This document shows positions 38,230-51,427 of a stretch of DNA of 64,000 bases, in pieces. The DNA is taken from the NCBI GenBank assembly GCA_025667525.1, contig CM046875.1, positions 122,564,340 through 122,628,339 on the forward strand, written 5' to 3'. The notes below the pieces were generated by a model, which saw nothing but the letters and a program-made list of their open reading frames with translations, made no database searches and was not told where the DNA came from. Each line of letters starts with the position of its first letter. The first letter of the stretch is position 1. The position numbers were made by a program, and so were the translations under genes. The DNA comes from Glebionis coronaria. Its lineage: Eukaryota > Streptophyta > Magnoliopsida > Asterales > Asteraceae.

Positions 38230-39958
38230 CCTATTGGTGTACAACCCCTTCCTCCCAAAAGGAAGAAAAAGAACAAGAAAAAACCGTCCATCAAGCCGAT
38301 CACGAGCATCGTGCTTTCGACAACTTACAAGAAGCCATGGACAATAGACCATTGATTGAGATTCTCTAATCCATTATGGATGGGAATGCGGATTCCATAG
38401 TCATTCCCGAGATAGTCGCTAACAATTTTGAGCTTAAGACATGCATGATTACTATGGTTTCTTCTATCCCCTTCCTAGGGATACCTATGGATGATCCTCA
38501 TGACCATATCAAGAGATTCATGTCACTTTGTAATACTATCAAGTATAATGGGTACCTTACGAGGCGGTTAAGTTGATCTTATTCCCTTTCTCTTTAGAGA
38601 GAAATGCTAGGAATTGGCTAGATAAGCAACTAGCTAGTAGTATTTTCAGTTGGGATGATTTGAAGAAGAAATTTGTAAATAAGTTCTTTCCTCCTTCACG
38701 AACCACCGCCTTGAGAAACCAAATCATTGGTTTTTAACAAAAGAAAGACCAAAACTTTAGTGAAGCTTGGGAAGAGTTCAAAGAGTTGTTGAGAAAGTGC
38801 CCAAACCATGGTTTTAACCTAGTTCACCAAATTAACACCTTCTACAATGGTTTGAGACCTCACCATCAAGATTCCCTTAACTCGGCCGCGGGTGGGAACA
38901 TTATTTCAAAATCCACACAAGATGCATGGGATATCATTGAAACAAAATCCATGGTTCAAAGCAATAGTGATGGAGATGAGGTAGTACATATGGTGCAAGA
39001 GGGTGCTACTTAACCAGTTGACAAGGTTTTATATCAAAAGGTTGATACTATTAGTGATATGGTTTTAAAACTTTGTGAAATCACCTTGAACAACTCTTCT
39101 ACCAACAATGTCAATGCCATCACCCTATCTTGTGACACATATGGAGGTCCTTACTCCTACTTGTAATGTGATAAAGTTCAAAAATTTCAAGGAGAATGCT
39201 ATGCTTATCATGATGAGGGAAGAGAACACTCTAAACCCAACATCAATCCTAATCACCTCTCTTACAAGTCTAACAAGTACCTTGCTCCACCCGGTTTACC
39301 TCCCCATCAACCCACCCAAAATCAACCAAACACTCCACAATTGCTCAATAGAAACGAAGGGACAAGGGGAAATTACCAAGGGAACAATAACAATAGAGGG
39401 CCTAAAAACTTCCATAACCAAGGGACTAACTTTCATGCAAATAACCAAGGATTTCACCAACCACCTCCACCTTTCCACAATCAAGGATATATTCAAGGGC
39501 ATGGGCAAAATGAAACCATTGAGCTACTTCAAAAGATGAATCAAGAGACCGAAAGAAGGATTCGTGAGAGTGAAAAGAGGACTCAAGATTAATTGAGGGC
39601 TATGCATGAGGAAACAAACAAGAAATTTATGTTGCTCCTAAATCAAAGACCACGAGGTGCTTTACCCTTCAACACTCAAACCAATCCAAGGGCAAATGTC
39701 AATGCAATCACTTCAAGAAGTGGGAAAACAACCATTGATCCTTCAGTTACTCCTACACCTCCTTTGGTAACTCCTACTACAGTTTCTTCTTGTGAAAAGC
39801 CTACACCTTCAAAGCCTACACATTCCAATCCTACACCTACTAATCCTTCACCTACCACACCTATCATTGAAGAAACCAACAAAGAGAGTCCTTCAACAAC
39901 TAGTCAACTACCACTCAACCTTTACCAAAACCAAACCTTCCATATCCTTCCAGATTGA
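38230..39958 (+). pseudogene. Athila gag, broken
   Basis: Structural gag protein of the Athila element. Recognisable pieces in order: a lysine-rich N-terminus with a stop near 38370; ANNFELKTCMITMVSSIPF and DDPHDHIKRFMSLCNT; after a frameshift near 38560, the core LERNARNWLDKQLASSIFSW and KKFVNKFFPPSRT; a stop before QKKDQNFSEAWEEFKELL; then the glutamine/asparagine-rich tail (39296-39590) and a proline/threonine-rich tail. Other stops lie near 39013 and 39592. No zinc knuckle was noticed. No full-length product is possible. Confidence 0.85.
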
Positions 39959-40113
39959 TAAAGGAGAAGCTTAAGAACAAGGATGACATTCAAGTGTCCA
40001 ACTTTTTGAGGATGTTTAAGCAATTAAATATCAACATATCTTTTGCGGAGGATTTAGCTTACATGCCCAAGTTTGCTAAAATGTTCAAAGACCTTCTCTC
40101 AAACAAATAAAAG

Positions 40114-40665
40114 TTGATTGATATGCCTAACACTTCATTAAACGAAAATTGTTTCACGGCATTGTTGAAGACTTTACCAACTAAACTTGGTGATCCGGGC
40201 CGGTTTTTGATTCCTTGTAATTTCCCGGGGGTTAAGAATTGCATGGAACTTGCGGATCTTGGTGCAAGCATAAATTTGATGCCTTTTTCGGTTTGGAAAC
40301 AACTCTCTCTTCCCGAGCTCACACCTACTAGGATGACACTTGAGTTAGCAAACCGTTCAATAGCTTATCCGGTGAGGATTACGGAAGATGTGTTTGTAGG
40401 AGTTGATAAATTCACATTCCCCGTGGATTTTGTATTTGTTGACTATGACATGGACCATAGAGTTCCTCTCATTGTAGGAAGGCCTTTCTTAAGGACAGGT
40501 CTCACTCTTATTGATGTGGCGGAAGGAGAACTAATTATGAGGGTAGAGGATGAGAAAGTAGTGTTTAAGTTGGGGAAAGTAATTAAGAAATCTCAAAGTT
40601 GTGAAACCGTTAACATTGTGTATGTTCTTGATGAGGTTTGTAATGAACACTTTCATGAAGCTTGA
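40114..40665 (+). pseudogene. Athila protease domain (part of broken pol)
   Basis: An open stretch of 183 codons with an aspartic-protease core, LADLGASINLMPFSVW; the Asp-Leu-Gly triplet in place of Asp-Thr-Gly is usual for Athila. The flap side is followed by VPLIVGRPFLRTGLTLIDVA, the second conserved Gly-Arg-Pro-Phe motif. It would cleave the element's own polyprotein. The domain looks intact, but gag before it and the linker after it (stop at 40663) are broken, so it cannot be made as part of a polyprotein. Confidence 0.85.
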
Positions 40666-42470
40666 AAAAGTGATAATTAGGACATTCCGCATGTTGAGAC
40701 CGTTGCCTCAATTGCTCCATCTTTAACACCATTTGGAGAGAGTGATTTACTCTTAGAGGAATTTGAGTCTAACTTTCTTGGAAATGAAGATTCTCCCATC
40801 AATTGGGAAAAAGATATTCTTACTATCCAAAAGTTACTCAATGAGGATCCCATTCCTTCACCTACTCCCGAAGAGGTTACTCATGATGATCCCACATTAG
40901 TCCAACCTTCTATTGAGAGTCCACCTTCCCTAGAGCTCAAGGATCTTCCATCACTGCTTGAGCATGCTTTCTTAGAGGGAGAGGACAAATTACCCGTTAT
41001 CATAGCCAAATATTTGAAAGATGATGAGAAGGAAAAGCTTATAGAAGTTCTTAAGAAACACAAGAAGGATATAGCTTGTAAAATATCCGACATAAAGGGG
41101 ATTGATCCCAATTTTTGTACTCACAAAATCCTTATGAAGGATGATTACAAACCCGCCATCCAAAATTAAAGAAGGGTTAACCCAAAAATCCATTAAGTCA
41201 TCAAAAAAGAAGTTATCCAACTCCTTGATGTGGGTATGATTTACCCAATTTCCGACTCACCATGGGTTAGCCCGGTGGATTGTGTGCCTAAAAAGGGTGG
41301 AATCACCGTTGTGCCTAATGAAAACAATGAGTTGATTCCCACTAGACTTGTCACGGGTTGGAGAGTTTGTATTGATAATAGGAAGCTTAGTGATGCCACT
41401 AGGAAAAACCATTTCCCATTACCTTTCATGGACCAAATGCTTGAACGCTTAGCGGGAAATGAATACTATTGCTTTCTAGATAGATTTTCGGGTTATTTCC
41501 AAATACCCATTGATCCAAAAGATCAATAAAAGACCACGCTCACTTGTCCATATGGCACATTTGCTTATAAGAGAATGCCTTTTGGCTTGTGCAATGCCCC
41601 AGGGACATTTCAAAGGTGTATGATGGCAATCTTTCATGACATGATTGAGCATACAACAGAACTGTTCATGGATGATTTCTCGGTCTTTGGAGATTCATTC
41701 ACTTCTTGTCTCTCCCATTTAGAACGTATGCTAAAAGGTGTGAAGAAACACGTCTTGTTCTAAATTGGGAGAAGTGCCATTTCATGGTCAAAGAAAGGAT
41801 AGTTTTGGGGCATAAGATATCTAACAAAGGTTTAGAAGTGGATCGTGCTAAGATAGATGTTATTACCAAACTTCCCCCACATACCACGGTGAAAGGAGTT
41901 AGGAACTGTTTGGGACATGCGAGTTTATATAGACGTTTTATTCAAGACTTTTCTAAAATAGCTAGACCCATTACCCACCTCTTAAAAAAAGAAGCTCCTT
42001 TCATATTCACACAAGAGTCTTTAGAGTCTTTTGAGATCCTTAAAGAAAAATTGACTAAGGTTTCATTTTTGGTATCACCAAATTAGGATTTTCCTTTTGA
42101 ACTCATGTATGATGCTAGTGATTATGTCGTGGGGTCCGTTTTGGGGCAAAAAGTTAATAAGTATTTTCAACCTATACACTATGCGAGTAAGACAATGACG
42201 GGTGCTCAATTATATTACACCACTACGGAAAAAGAATTGCTAGCCATTGTATATGCTTTTGAGAAATTTAGACCCTATCTTGTGCTTTCGAAGACCATAG
42301 TGTATACGGATCATTCCGCTCTCAAATACCTTATGACAAAGCAAGATTCTAAGCCTAGACTATTGAGATGGGTTTTGTTGCTCCAAGAGTTTTCCATAGA
42401 AATTCGTGTTAAGAAAGGAGCCGAGAATTTAGCGGCGGATCATTTGAGTAGACTTGAGCATCCTTATTAA
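40666..42470 (+). pseudogene. Athila reverse transcriptase and RNase H, broken
   Basis: The linker 40666-41230 has stops at about 40678, 41167 and 41194. RT motifs: SDSPWVSPVDCVPKKGG, the fingers GWRVCIDNRKL, then FSGYFQIPI, a stop at 41527, FAYKRMPFGLCNAPGTFQR and the active site LFMDDF (41670-41690). A one-base deletion in an A-run near 41733 shifts the frame before LVLNWEKCHFMV; the connection domain has FLGHA-type sequence altered to CLGHA. A stop at 42084 precedes RNase H ([57 protein letters not shown]), which is itself open from 42105 to 42470. Key aspartates (MDD, YDAS, TDHS, ADH) are kept. Confidence 0.9.
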
Positions 42471-42604
42471 GGAGAATTACCTCATAAAGAAATCAATGAA
42501 TCATTTCCACTTGAGGAACTCATGTTTATCTCTTCCCAAGAGGATGCCACCCATTAGTTTGTGGATATTGCAAACTATCTTGTGGAGGGATGTGCTTATT
42601 GAGG

Positions 42605-43839
42605 GTCTCACTTCCTAACAAAAGAAAAAGATTCTTAAGGAAGCTAAATATTACTTTTGGGACGACGCTTACCTCTTTAGGCAATGTGCGGACCAAATCA
42701 TAAGACGTTGCGTAGATGGGCCCGAAGCATTTAAGATCTTAGAAGCTTGCCATAAGGGACCCACGGGGGGACATTTTGGGCCTAACTACACGGCTAAAAA
42801 AGTCTTTGATTCGGGTTACTATTGGCCTTCCATTTACAAAGATGCCCAAGAAATGGTGAAATATTGTGATGTTTGTCAAAGACAAGGAAAAATTAATCAA
42901 AAAGATGAGATGCCACAAAATTTTATACAAGAATATGAGATATTTGATGTATGGGGCATAGATTTTATGGGACCTTTTCCATCATCAAAGGGGAATAAGT
43001 ACACACTCGTAGCGGTGAATTATGTTTCTAAGTGGGTTGAGGCTAAGGCCTTGCCTACTAATGATGCTCGAGGTTTAGTAAAGTTCTTGAAGCAATTATT
43101 TGCTAGATTTGGTGTACCTCATGCCATCATAAGTGATCGTGGGACTCATTTTTGTAATGATCAATTTACAAGATTCATGAAGAAGTATGGCGTTATGCAT
43201 AGACTTTCTACCGCATATCACCCTCAAACCAATGGGCAAAACGAGGTCAGAAATCAAGGTTTAAAGAGGATTTTAGAACGTACAATGGGAGAGCATCGAG
43301 CTTCTTGGTTGGATAAGCTTGATGATGCTTTCTGGGCTTTTAGAACCGCTTTTAAGACACCAATTGGTTGTACACCTTATAGACTTGTCTATGGAAAAAC
43401 ATGCCACCTCCCATTCGAGTTAGAACATAAGGCTTTATGGGCTCTTAAATGGGCTAACTTTGATCTAAACCAAGCCGATTCACATAAGAAAGACCAACTT
43501 AATAAGATGAATGAGCTTAGAATCGATGCCTATGAAAACTCATTGCTTTATAAGGAAAAGACTAAGCAATTGCATGATGCTAAGATCAAGAACCGTGAGT
43601 TCAAAGTTGGAGAGTCGGTTTTACTCTTTAACTCACGGTTGAAGCTTTTTGTGGGCAAGCTTAAGTCACGATGGTCCGGTCCATTCACTGTTGCTCAAGT
43701 ATTTCCATATGGGACTATTGAGTTGTCTCAACCAAATGGCCAAAATTTCAAAGTGAATGGTCATCGTGTTAAGCATTACTTTGGGGAGGACATTTCTGTT
43801 GAAATGGTCCAAGAGATCCTCATTTTCCCCATGAATTAA
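42605..43839 (+). pseudogene. Athila integrase, open from zinc finger to C-terminus
   Basis: Integrase inserts the DNA copy into the genome. After a stop near 42630 the frame is open through the HHCC finger ([11 protein letters not shown] and YCDVCQRQG), the core with GIDFMGPF (Asp), [10 protein letters not shown] (Asp) and [13 protein letters not shown] (Glu), and the C-terminal GPF-type motif ([13 protein letters not shown]), ending FPMN at a stop at 43837-43839. The catalytic Asp-Asp-Glu triad is present. This is the best-preserved Athila domain, but it lacks its own start and the upstream polyprotein is broken. Confidence 0.88.
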
Positions 43840-45836
43840 TTCATTATGGGAAGAGTCGAGCTAGAGACTCCTTAAATCAAGCTTGAATAACTAGGATTAG
43901 ATCATTTAGCCTGGAGTGTGGTAGGATAGGAATAAAGGGTATATAGATGAGATGAAGTGCATGAGGTGCCTATCTTTTATCTTATTGGTGTTTGTAGGGT
44001 TTCTCTCTCTCTCATTACATGCATTGGAGCTTATGGAGGAGGCCCTTGTATCGGGTTCACTTCGTTACTTTTGTGATTGAAAATTGACTTTAATAATGTC
44101 TAAAATGAATTCACTTTAGTATACCTTTCCTTAGTTTGGGTTAAGCAAAGTTATCAATGTCATAAGTGTAGGGGGTTTTTACACTCCAATACTCTTAAAC
44201 ATTAAGGACAATATTTATCTTAAGTGTAGGGGGTCTTCTATCGAAGTGACCTTACCTAGAACATTGTCATTGCCTTCATGATATTTGGGAAATTAATTTT
44301 TTAAACATTTTTCAAATTTTTGATCTACTTTGGCCACCAAAAATATGCATTCATAATTTTTGCATTAGTCATTTTTAATTTGTATAACACATTTGCATTA
44401 TATATTTATTCTTTTATTTTTCATCAAGAATATATAAAAAGAAAAAAAATATAATAAAAGATATGGTTTAACAAGTTTAGATATCTAGCCATGAATATTT
44501 TGACTCAACCCGAGTTTGCTTATCCAAGCTTACTCTAGCTAGTATCCTTAACCATGTAGACCTTTATTGGTTTATTAGGCTAAGCACCACTAGTCTCATT
44601 ATTTGAGATTTTAAACTGTGGAGAACGAGAGATGATAGAGTTTGAAGTAAGTGTAAAGGGCTAGATAAGCCTCATATCAATTAATTGTGGCTTTTATATC
44701 CCCTTTCGTAACCTTTACTTTCTTGTCAACGCATGTATATATTGTTAATAAATAATCAAGAACGGTTTTAATTGGTTTGTAGTCTCTTATGCATTTTTGA
44801 CTAATCATTCGTGGTTGGTATACGTACATCTTAAAATTATAAGTTAGAACGTTTTATGTGTATTAGACTTATGTCATGCTTAATACTTAGCGGGTGTTTT
44901 TCCTTTTATTCTTTTCAATTTTATTTGTGAAGAATAAATAAAAATAAGAGCGGCTTATAAAAAAATGAGTGCCTAGAAAAAAAAGAAAAATAAATAATTA
45001 TACAAGACTCCGAAGAAGGGCAGTGAAGTGTTAATTATAGTAGCTATTGAATTCCAATATTACTCTCACAAGGGTTGCGGGATTTAATAGTTGCTCCAAT
45101 CCAATATTACATTGACGGGTTGCGGGATTGAAGATTCAAGGTCTCAAAAGGCGGCGGATATAAATTATTATGTGAGTTTTATTTTTCTTTTATTAGCAAG
45201 TGCGTAGCTACTTATTAATGCATTACATAAGGATCTTACACATAAGGCGGATGACTTATTATTTTGGATCGGACTTATATCAATTGTGGGAGGTTTTTCG
45301 AGTAATGGATAGGATGGTTACTTAGGATTAAAACCGTGCTTCCTTATTTTCAGATTTTACACTTCTTATATTTCACGCTTTAAATAATGACAAATTTGGC
45401 CAAAAGCAATTTGCTCAAATAATAACCGGTCTTAGAGGCATAATAAGTGGAGGTATAATGATAACACAATTAATTTTTATGAATAAGTCGATGCACTTTC
45501 ACTTATGAATAACAATGATCTCGTTTTTAAGCTTGGTATGGGGAAAGTGAAACTTGAGGATGATAAGTATTCATGGTACCAAAAGCCCTAATTAAAGTCA
45601 CTGATTTTTTTATGAGTTATTTCCATCAAACCATTTCAAGAAAAGACAAAAATATATAAATAGAATTGTTTTCCTTGCATTGCATTATAAAAATCAAAAT
45701 CATGCATCATATAGTGTAGTGTAGTGTAAAAGCATCTCATCATGGCCAAGGTGGATTAATTATGAGAAAAGTGTACTCTAGAGCTTTCAAATATGGCATT
45801 GCATGAGGTCATGGCAATGATTAAGTGTAGGAGATT
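43840..45836 (+). other. Athila 3' spacer (no env-like ORF) with three polypurine-type tracts
   Basis: Two kilobases between integrase and the 3' LTR, where some Athila elements keep an env-like ORF; no such frame remains. AAGTGTAGGGGG occurs at about 44165 and 44220, and TTAAGTGTAGGAGATT ends directly at the LTR (45821-45836), which is the expected polypurine primer. Confidence 0.7.
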
Positions 45837-47466
45837 TGATATGAGTGAAATCTCATATCAATTATATCATATTTAACCCTAAAACACAAAGAAAAATACC
45901 AGATTTAATGGGTATTCTTTCTTGTTTGTGCTTATGTAGGTAAAAAGGAACAAATTTGATGCAAACATGGATTCCAAGGCATTTATGGTGAATAAAAGAT
46001 AAAAGGAGGACAAAATATGACAAGTCAAAATAAGTCAAAGGACCTTTCTTGACAACTTGCAAAGTAGAGGGACTAAAGTGTCAAGTTAGAAAAATCAAGA
46101 ACAAAGTCAAATCTGGTCAAAGTCAAAGTCAACAAGTCAAGGGGTTGAATCTGGTCAAGTACAAAGTCCAAGGGCCAAGAATGACAAGTCTATGAAGTTT
46201 AAAACTCAAGATACAAGGCTGATAACCAAAAGGACCAATATTGCCAAATATGGAAAGAAGTTTAGATATGATACGAGTGACAAAGCTTTAAACCAATCAC
46301 AAGCAAGCAAAAGTGATACATGGATCGTTGACTAGAGCATTTAATGAAGAGAGATTAAACCCAACCGTATCATAACAGTGAAACGCACTACCCATTTCAT
46401 CCAATCACAAGGCTCCATGTCATATTCCTTACTGTTGCTATGGATATCAATCCGCGTCATAATTAATGGTCCATTCATAACACGCCACGTGTCAAGCCAT
46501 CTCCAGATTGAAGATCGAGCTAGAATGGATTTCACAAGGAGTGTTCTATATGAAAAATGATCAGAATGATGAGACGAAACCAACCCAGCTACCCAATCAA
46601 GCTGAAATTCACTCATTCAAAAAGGTCCACATTGGATCATGAGCTACAAAATTCAATTAACCAACTGAAGACACCTGGAAACTTCTGATTGGTTGGAACA
46701 CGTCATCAACCTCACCTTCATTCCATTTTCACTCTATAAATACCAATAGGATAGTTCATTTTGTACAGTTAGCTAGTGTGTGAAAAACACACACATTTAC
46801 ACTTTCTCTCTCAATCCTCTTTTCAGTAAGTAGTTCTAACTTCTCAAAGTGTTTGACAATCACTTTGAGAAGGTTAGTTAGTATGTTACTACAGTTGTAA
46901 CAAACCATTCCATTAATGAAACTTCATTTTCCCTAAAGTCATATCTCATTTTCATTCTACTTAAATTCCTATACTACCTACTGTCCTATCTTGATTCTAT
47001 TGTTCATAGTTGAACAATGGAGTTGTTGTGATTGCTTTGGAAGATTTCACAAGTGTTCAGAGGCATCAGTAAATTCCTCGCTCAGACTTAGCCATAATCC
47101 TTTGATCAGACCTTTGTAGCAGAGCAAGAATGGTGATTGTGATAACTGTGTAGATATGGTGATTGGTAGATGATTTCTAGTTGGTGATTAGTGAAAAAGT
47201 GAGCTCAGCGCTCCACTTCTACATCAAAGGAGCCTTCAATCTCTTTTATAAGCTCTCTTTTTAATTTCCACTAAAAATCTTAGTCTGCATGCTATGTTTC
47301 TTGTTATAGTGTAATCCTACATGTCTATGCCTGTTATCTGTTCATTTTGAGTTCTTTATCATGTTTTGAGTACCTATTAGCTTTATCAGTTTAATTTGTT
47401 AATTTTTCATAGCTTATCTTGTGCTTATTTCAGTAAACCAGTGTTTGGATTAGATCACAATCTTTG
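45837..47466 (+). repeat. 3' LTR of the Athila element, left part
   Basis: Matches 34520-36164 and is cut at ATCTTTG by the Tekay insertion; the last five bases CTTTG are one copy of the Tekay target duplication. It continues at 61192. Confidence 0.95.
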
Positions 47467-50400
47467 TGTGACACCCCCAAATTGAGTCAAACGCAACGGA
47501 AATAATATTTGGGTGTCACGTAGGTGGATCAACAGTAGACATAATCTAGAGCAACAGACAAAAGATTATCCTTACATTTATTACATGATTGAAAGTGCAA
47601 ATAGTATTACAGTAGTCTTTAACATTGTTTGAAAGTTTGAATTATTCCCAATTTATAAAACCCCAGATGAGCTCTATAAAAGCAGTCTATCATGATGCTT
47701 GACTCCATGCACACCAATACCTGCTTCAGTTTCCTGAGAAAACATGCTTAGAGAGTCAACATAAAGTTGGTGAATTCACAAGTTTAATTAAAATAAGTTT
47801 GGACATTAAATATTCCCTGAAGTAGTAATGCACAAAGCATCAATACTTAAAACTAATTACATTTCCATATTGCCCGAAACTGAAACTTGACAGTTAAGTC
47901 CTTAACAAATAAGGACCCTTCGCCTTATCTTTATCAAGGCACCCATAACAAAAATAAGTGCTGACATGTGAAACATCTGTTGTCCTGGCCTAGGCACAGT
48001 GAGCATGACTCACCCAGATGGGGACGATCAATCCTAAATAGATCTATTTATAACATTCAGGTAATTCAATAATTCTAACAGTTTCGGATGCACGGGTCAT
48101 GCGGGTTCATCTACAATAGGCAATGTAATCAAAAGTTTCATAGTTCAATCCATGTCCATAAAATCAAATATGTTGCATGTTTTCTTCCCCATTAAAAGGT
48201 TTAAAAGTTTGTCAATATATAAAGTGGGGCCATGAACTCACCTCAGTAGTACATCAATAAGTCAGTGGATAAATCTGATAAGGATGCCCACGATACAATC
48301 AACGACCTAAATAATTATAAGGTCTCAGTAAATGCATAGCATAATACATAAAAGTTCCAGAATAAATCTGTACATGCTTAAACTGGTTTTAAGCATTTTA
48401 TTACAATACTTGTATTTTTTTCATCGTTGTACAAGTTCTAATAGTATTTATTTTAAGTATAAAATAAATAATAAGATTTAATTAATTAATTCATTTAATT
48501 AATATTTTGTACTTACGTTGTTTATAAAACACTTTAAATATTTATATAGGATAGTTTTATATACATTTTAAAGTGATAGGAAATAAATATATTTACTATA
48601 TTTATTTTATAAGTTAATCATTTTTAAATTATATTTAATATATAAATAAGGTTTATAAATGTATAACATTTTATTTAAAAATCCATGTTTACGTAAAGTT
48701 TACATTTATTAAATTATAAGTTTGGAAAAATAACAATTGTCACGTTTATTTAAGTTTTACGTTTTAAATAACGGTTTAAATATATAGGATTTTAAGGTTC
48801 GTAATACTTTGTATAAAATACGTTTTAGTCCTTTTAATTAAATAAATACTCGCGGTTAAATTACTTTTATACCCCTAGGGTTTCTAAATCTTTCAAGTAA
48901 TTACAGTTTTGGTCCCTCCCCAGTTACACGTGTAACTAGGGTTTCTTTAAGTTTCATTAATTGGCAAAAACAGTCCCTAAGGTATACGGCTCATATTAGG
49001 GCTTAATTAAGTTTCACATATTGGCAGTTTTAGTCCTCTAACTTGCGGTTTGTAATTAAGTCTAATACAAGTTACATTATTGCCCCTAGGGCTTGTATAG
49101 GTTTCGGCAAATGGCAAGTTTAGTCCATAGGGTTACTTAGGGCTTTATTAAGTTTAGTATCTTGTCACATTTGGTCCCTAATGTTTATATTAAGTCTCGG
49201 CTAGTGTCCAAAACAATCCCTAGGTTTTCTAAAGTTTACACAACTTACCCTAATATTATATTAATCTCTTTTTAGTCCTTTTTAACACTATTAAGTTTCG
49301 GATATGTTCAAAACACACCCCTAAACTCTCGACAATAATTAAAAGTGATCCAAAAGTTTATGTTTTTGAAATAAAAGTTTCTACACTTATTCATTTAGAT
49401 CCCTTTTACTTTGTAAATTTATAAATCCAACCCAAAAGTTTATACTTGTTATATTTAATCCAAAAATTTAGTAGATCTATTATTTAAATCCAAAACAATT
49501 ATAGATTTATATTTTCAACATAAAACTTTATAAAATCATACTTTTGACACTAAAAGTTTTATAAAAACATTTATTTAGTGAAAATGATTATTTATTAAGG
49601 CAAATTATTATAGTGAGCTTAAACTAATCTTATGAGGCATAATAGTGATCTTAACATTTTTGGGCACCTAAAAACATAAATCTAATGTTTCTAGTTATGT
49701 CTAAACATTACAAGATTACCCAAAATAATATTATGAGCTTAATAGCTCACGTCCAAAATACATGCATGGTTAGGTTTTCATAGTTTTTCAAGTTAAACAA
49801 GATCGTGTTGATGTGTTTTTCAAGGTTGACAAGTTTTTACATCATTTTATGTTATAATAAAAATCAAGCCGTGAGTTTCATTGGGTTTTTAGGGGTTCTA
49901 TACTTGTTTAAATGTTAACTTTACCAAGAATAACCATGTACACACTAATATGTATGAAAGTAATGTATTAGAAAAGATAGGTTTTAACTTGGACTTACTT
50001 GTTTAGATAGGTTTAGAAATGATATGAGGATGAGTAGAAACAAGTGACAAGCTTTCAACAATGGAGGTCTAGGAGATCAAAGCAAGCCGTGGGCTTCACA
50101 AAGCTTCTAGGGTTCTTGTTCTTGCTTCAAGGATCAAGGTTTCTTGTAGGATGAGCTTATGCTTGATCTTTATGTAGTAGAAGACATAGTATAGGAGTAG
50201 TAGTTAAACTTGAAGGTTTGAAAATGGTGGATGTTGATGTTTAGCCATAGGTTTTGAATGAGAGAGTGAAGTGATATTTGAAAATGTTTTGTGTTGTGTG
50301 TGGAGTGTGTGTTTCGGCTTAAGAAGAAAGAGAAGAGGTATTTGGTGAATCTTGTACCTAGTACTCAAGATCCTAGGAGATACAAGTTAGATATGAAATA

Positions 50401-51218
50401 TCTTTCAAGTATTTGGCACATGCTTAAACTAGAAAGTTTACTTCCTTCCCATTTTGGTGTTGTAGCCATGGGTTTTCACAAGGTCAAAGGGGGACAAGAC
50501 TTACAAGCATAGTGACATGCATGAGGGTTTGGAGTGTGTAAGTGTATAAGCATGCTTTGTGTAAGGAAAAGTATGGTTAGGATAGTGTTTTAGTGGAGTA
50601 AGCATGATTACTTGTAGGTTAGATAGCAAATGATGGTAGTGCATGCATGCATACATCTATACGTTTTATATATGCATGGGAAAAGGGTTTTGGTAAATTT
50701 TGCCAAGTGTTGTATGATAATAATAGTCCTTGTATATTATTATAGGTATTTGTTGTGTTGTAGGTATTTTTGTTGAAGCTTTTAGGTAACTTAGTGAAAG
50801 TGTATATTAAATACATCACTAAAATTAATTTACTTAAATAAGGTAAATAAGTGACAATGTAAAATAATGTACATTGTTTTTAAAGTGTTTAGGTATTTGT
50901 TCCTTTTAGGTGATATATGTAAATATGTACATATAAAAATAATCCAAGTACTTAATAAATAAATTAAGTAAGGTTACAGTTTATCTCAAAATATGTACTG
51001 AGGTGATGAATTTCATTATTCAATCAAGTGGCCAGTCAGTTGCCAGAGTAGTCAATAAATGACTAAAGGTTCATATAAATGTAAAATAAACATGAAGGGT
51101 AGTATGACAATAGGTATATGATAATTAATAAGTCATATAAAAGTGAAATTATATAAATTCCAAATATAAATAGTACTACAGTTGACAAAGTCAATAAGGT
51201 AAAATCAGAGGTTTTACA
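47467..51218 (-). repeat. 3' LTR of Tekay (3752 bp)
   Basis: On the plus strand it runs from TGTGACACCCCCAAATTG to GAGGTTTTACA; on the element strand it reads TGTAAAACC...GGTGTCACA. Its copy is 57444-61191. It contains an internal 73-codon frame (50291-50512) on the opposite strand, repeated in the other LTR, with no motif. A polypurine-type GGGATGGTGC precedes it on the element strand. Confidence 0.95.
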
Positions 51219-51232
51219 GCACCATCCCGTTA
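51219..51232 (-). other. Polypurine tract of Tekay
   Basis: The minus strand reads ACGGGATGGTGC directly before the LTR start TGTAAAACC. It is 40-odd bases after the end of the chromodomain frame. Confidence 0.65.
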
Positions 51233-51271
51233 TTTTAGATTTGTCCTCAAAGCTTAAGATGAAGCTATTGG

Positions 51272-51424
51272 TCAGGTGAACAAGTGTGGGTACTTGGTCT
51301 TGAACGAGTCTTCTCGTTCCCAAGTGAACTCAGGGCCTCTCCTAGAGTTCCAACGTACTTTGACCAACGGGATGCGAATGCGTTTCAACTTCTTAACTGT
51401 CCTCTCCATGATTTCCACTGGTTC
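51272..51424 (-). pseudogene. Tekay chromodomain, after an in-frame stop
   Basis: Directly after the TAA the same frame reads EPVEIMERTVKKLKRIRIPL, VKVRWNSRRGPEFTWERED and SFKTQYPHLFT, then a TGA. This is a typical chromovirus chromodomain, which guides integration to chromatin by binding histone tails. The stop sits where such elements have an acidic residue, consistent with a one-base GAA-to-TAA change. Confidence 0.9.
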
Positions 51425-51427
51425 TTA

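Noticed and set aside
50291..50512. 73-codon frame repeated at 60264-60485
   Set aside because: The duplication simply reflects the two Tekay LTRs; the frame is antisense to the element and has no motif.
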